Shown here one piece after another: positions 60,795 through 64,000 of a DNA stretch of 64,000 nucleotides (its first letter is position 1; every line of letters starts with the position of its first letter). Both the position numbers and the translations under genes were made by a program. Under the pieces are notes generated by a model. The model saw nothing but the letters and a program-made list of their open reading frames with translations, made no database searches and was not told where the DNA came from. Location of the stretch: contig OX328106.1 of the NCBI GenBank assembly GCA_946811185.2, positions 44,466,311-44,530,310 of the forward strand, given 5' to 3'. This stretch comes from Hippopus hippopus. Its lineage: Eukaryota > Mollusca > Bivalvia > Cardiida > Cardiidae.

Positions 60795-61272
60795 ATATGC
60801 AGTGACCAGAAGTTTAAAAAAAATGCCACATCATTTGATTGTCAACATGTGTTTTGCCTTTCAATCTCAAACATAACCACCTTTGAAAGTCCGGTGAAAA
60901 ACGTTCCTTCCTGGTTGTAGACCATATTCCTTTATGTGATCACAGGCACAAAATAGTTCTTCAAAAAATAACAAACTTGCACTCAATTTCCACAGATATA
61001 ATCAAATCAACACCAGAAACACAATTTAGACATGTCTTTCCATATGTTTGCTGATAAAACAGTGCAGTAGAATTCCTTGCTGTCAAATTTTCAAACGGGA
61101 CTACTTTTGAGTACTGCGACCCGGAAGCAGTTCGCAGTGGTGCTAAACCAAAATACATGTAGTAACAAGCGGATAACCAAATTCTTGAGCGCTACTCTAC
61201 CATAAAGTTTACCTATCACACTACATGAAGACTGGGTCCTTTCTTTTGATTTTAATTGCCGCTGCTAAGATA
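60795..61272. other. Unassigned, one coding-like frame
   Basis: A minus-strand frame (61158-60961) has mixed composition (SKVVPFENLTARNST, GKTCLNCVSG) but no splice or poly(A) support. Confidence 0.3.
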
Positions 61273-61274
61273 TG

Positions 61275-61490
61275 TTAACCCTTAATCTGCTAAATGAGTA
61301 AAATGAAACTTTCAAGCCGATAGCAAAAACCAAAAAAAAAAAATGCAGGTTCAAACTTATTTTAGGGAAAATTGATCTCCTTATCGGACAGTGTAGATCC
61401 AAGATCAGACTACATGTTTTGTGCAGTCTGATCTTGATCTACACTGTTCGCAAAAGGCCAGTGAGTCGCGCCTAGTAGTCGAAGGGTTAT
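61275..61490 (-). mobile_element. Family A MITE, full length
   Basis: TTAACCCTTAATCTGCTAAA to TAGTAGTCGAAGGGTTAT. Confidence 0.9.
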
Positions 61491-61792
61491 CTTGATGACA
61501 TCCTTGAATTTCAAAAATGTGCCCTAATGAATCATTTGTCTATTTAATCTGTTTTGTTGATTTTTTTTAATATTTTTATCCGACACAAGGAAGATGAAAA
61601 TTATGAATACAAGCATTGTAAAAAACAAGGAAAAAAAAAAACACTTTATCTGACATGCATGCGTTCTCAAGCATTAACTGTTTCGCTGCCAAATAAATTA
61701 ATTCGATTTTTTTTTCCGAAGTCTAACAGTAGATTTTCACATAGCTGATGAAAGCCTTTAGTAGAGGATGAGCAACAAAAAGCGAATGGCGT

Positions 61793-61858
61793 ATGTCTAA
61801 GATCATCCTGTACGTTCTGTACAGTCTGATTTAAATCTACGCCGTCTGCAAAAGTAAT
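61793..61858. mobile_element. Family A core, diverged
   Basis: CTAAGATCATCCTGTACGTT CTGTACAGTCTGATTTAAAT CTACGCCGTC. Confidence 0.6.
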
Positions 61859-62019
61859 GTATGCCATTGATATTGGGAGAGTTGGTACTAGTGCCATTGC
61901 AAATAGGAAAAACTCGGAAAAGACCATATGCAAAAGCTCATACTCTATTATTCTGTTCTTCCAAACACACTGGAGTTAATTTCAAAATAATGACTGAAAG
62001 AATGTAAAAATGTGGTTTA

Positions 62020-62238
62020 CGTGTAAAAAAGTTTCTACCAACATCAGCCGCACAATCCGCGCTGGCAGACCTGGGTGGATAACTTTGAATACAATAAATT
62101 TTCTGCATGTCAAACGACCATTCTACCTTATAGTTCATTCGGTTTTCAAACAAAAAGGATCTGCATTATGCAACGGTCTTCCTGGTACTATGCATTACGA
62201 AGGTGTATAAGACCCCCTTTTCCTAGAACTCTGCTCAA
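62020..62238 (+). mobile_element. Family C MITE, diverged
   Basis: Stem ACATCAGCCGCACAATCCGC GCTGGCAGACCTGGGT, TTTTCTGCATGTCAAACGAC, ATTCGGTTTTCAAACAAAAA, AAGACCCCCTTTTCC. Confidence 0.75.
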
Positions 62239-62332
62239 ATATTCTCAATATTAACAACTACATTAACACTCACATTAAAACAATAACTCTTAAAAAGATT
62301 ACAAAAAAACGTTAGACCGTAACATAAGAACT

Positions 62333-62557
62333 TTAACTCTTATATCACGCTGCTAGAATTTAGATTCACGAGATTCAAGGCATTTTGCAGATGGTAAATT
62401 TAATGTGGCCTCAATTGGCGAGAATTGTATGTGAAATGCAACACTATGGGAAAAGGAGGAAATTCTTTTCACCAGCATTTTCTCCTTTTTGCACGATGTT
62501 TGCCAAAGCTCTCTTTTTCATGGAAGTTAAAACACCGGATTGTTTGGTACAGGGTAA
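62333..62557 (-). mobile_element. Family B MITE, diverged full length
   Basis: TTAACTCTTATATCACGCTG, GGCATTTTGCAGATGGTAAA, GGGAAAAGGAGGAAATTCTT, GATTGTTTGGTACAGGGTAA. Confidence 0.8.
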
Positions 62558-62559
62558 AA

Positions 62560-63435
62560 AAAGTAAACATAAGTAAATTTATCATGATATCATAACACTA
62601 TGCCCCTTTAATAAGACGTTATAAAATCGAAATAAATCCTCCCACAGCCTCGTATGGGGGCCTCCAGTTATTGCTTTTGCGCACTGGGAGACAACCTGCT
62701 TATCAGCCCAGCCGATGACATACTGTAGTGGAAAAGGCATTGAATAACGATTAAGCCATTTCCGCATAAAGTCGAGTGTTTACGTCCCAAAAGCAGGCGT
62801 TGAAGACAGAGAGTATTTGCATGTTTATATTATTTTGCTCCTTTTTCCTTGGTGATTTCTGTACAAATTGAGAGACTGTATATCCTTTCCTTCATGGTTT
62901 TTGTTGCTTTATTTTTTCATTTAAAGTAAAGTTCAGTACGTGTAAAACTGGGGTAAGTGAAAGTGGGTTATACAATACTGCGTATATTATTCCTAAACAT
63001 CTTTTATTGCGAAGCAACGTAAGTACAAAAAAAAAAAAACACACACAAAAAAGAAAACAAGGAAATTAATTTTGTATAGACAGACCACCACTCCCCTCCA
63101 GGAAATTGGTACGAAAAATTGTGGTGAATAAAGAAAATCTTGACACGAGGCAATTTCTCTATCTGTCACGTTGTTTTTTAACTCCAGGGTTAGCGGTTAC
63201 ATGAAAATGAGTCGAAAGAATGGAAAGGCAGATCAGGGATCATCATTATATACACATCTATATACGATCCCTGGGCAGAGGGAGGGTGGGAGGTAAAAGT
63301 CTTTATGGGATTTCAACAAGGAAAGCTATATCTACAGAAGTCCTTTTTTTATCTTAACGCACTGAACGAGCTACGTAAATCAAATGATCTCCTCACCCTT
63401 ACGAAAGCAAGATAATTTATATCATCTTCCTTAAA
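62560..63435. other. Mostly unassigned
   Basis: A minus-strand frame 62767-62582 (KWLNRYSMPFPLQYVIGW) is coding-like but unsupported by splice sites. Poly(A)/(CA) tract at 63029-63060. ATTGTGGTGAATAAAGAAAA (63118) may be a family B relic. Confidence 0.35.
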
Positions 63436-63440
63436 GTTCT

Positions 63441-63592
63441 TGGTTCGTATTCAAAAACCGCACTTAAGGACTTATTCTAATTCTAATTTGAAAGTAACGC
63501 AACTTCTGATTGACTAAACCCTTTGGTTTAGCTAATCAGAAGTTGCGTTACCTTCTAAAATAAGACTGAGAATGAAATTAAAAACAAATTCG
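63441..63592. mobile_element. Family E palindrome
   Basis: AAAGTAACGCAACTTCTGAT TGACTAAACC mirrored by GGTTTAGCTAATCAGAAGTT GCGTTACCTT. Left end GGTTCGTATTCAAAAACC weak. Confidence 0.8.
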
Positions 63593-63691
63593 AGTCTTAT
63601 GTCAAAATGTGTTATCCGTACATACATACAGTTCTTTGTTATCTTTGTTATGTGACTGCTATGTTATGTGTTTTGTGCTTGTTTACCGAAC

Positions 63692-63699
63692 AATATCTA

Positions 63700-63736
<37 letters not shown>

Positions 63737-63763
63737 ATCTATCTATCTATCTATCTATCTACA
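63692..63763. repeat. (TGTC)n/(TATC)n compound microsatellite
   Basis: About nine TGTC units then about seven TATC units. Confidence 0.95.
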
Positions 63764-64000
63764 CCACACACACGTTGATATATATGACATTCAATGATGG
63801 ACTCAATGACATTCAATGATGTCAATCTATTTGTATACACTCAGTGTAGGTGTAAAGATACAACTAGTACATGCTGACATCTGACGTTTCACAACTCAAA
63901 TTTCTGTTTTGCTCATCCCCCTGTTCTAGTACAGAAATCAAACCATTCAGAAAGTCCTTATATGGGAGAGAGGGATTAAGAGGTAGAGAGCTTCGGCCTC

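Noticed and set aside
62582..62767. Minus-strand peptide RKWLNRYSMPFPLQYVIGW as a coding exon
   Set aside because: Composition is plausible, but there is no acceptor, poly(A) signal or recognised domain.

Overview
Eukaryotic, almost entirely non-coding DNA: introns and intergenic sequence of an animal that is most likely a bivalve mollusc. This rests on the LINE-tailed, tRNA-derived SINEs with a shared 'GCCGCTTTCAACA...TATCACGGCGAC' domain and on dense short hairpin elements of a kind I associate with heterodont bivalve genomes. The taxon is inference. There are no bacterial-type genes, operons, CRISPR arrays or rRNA, and most short open frames are translations of repeats.

The one securely identified gene is on the minus strand: five exons of a Slit-type axon-guidance ligand. 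In transcription order they are LRR 4 (19495-19424), LRR 5 (14372-14301), LRR 6 (10955-10884) and the C-terminal cap of LRR domain 1 (9273-9110), then the N-terminal cap opening LRR domain 2 (6451-6307). The three LRR exons are each exactly 72 nt and the cap exon is 164 nt. All have consensus splice sites, and every junction keeps one reading frame (phase 2, 2, 2, 1, then 2 outgoing). I did not find the signal peptide, LRRNT1 and LRRs 1-3 (expected above 19.5 kb) or the later exons (expected below 6.3 kb). Four weaker minus-strand terminal-exon candidates lie at 739-926, 1345-1620, 23001-23257 and 30278-30455. Three of them have AATAAA at or near the stop. They match no family I recognise.

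The rest is a dense carpet of short non-autonomous elements, over 90 copies. Family A is about 212 bp, TTAA-bounded, with a central GATCAGACTGCACAG hairpin. Family B is about 229 bp, TTAA-bounded, with a hairpin reading AAAGGAGAAAATGCTGGT. Family C is about 264 bp with TGAGCC ends and a GCCTGCGCAG hairpin. Family D is about 263 bp with two such hairpins. Families E, F, G and H are rarer. A and B have CCCTTT/CCCTTA ends and TTAA target sites, as expected of piggyBac-type MITEs. A, C and D have unrelated ends but nearly the same palindromic core. Elements often abut and share one TTAA.

Other structures: a 666-bp inverted element built of 22 perfect GTGCGCAC palindromes (3744-4409), a degenerate ~80-bp minisatellite split by a SINE (15180-16325), a repeat nested inside a palindrome (11562-12015), about a dozen SINEs, and many microsatellites.
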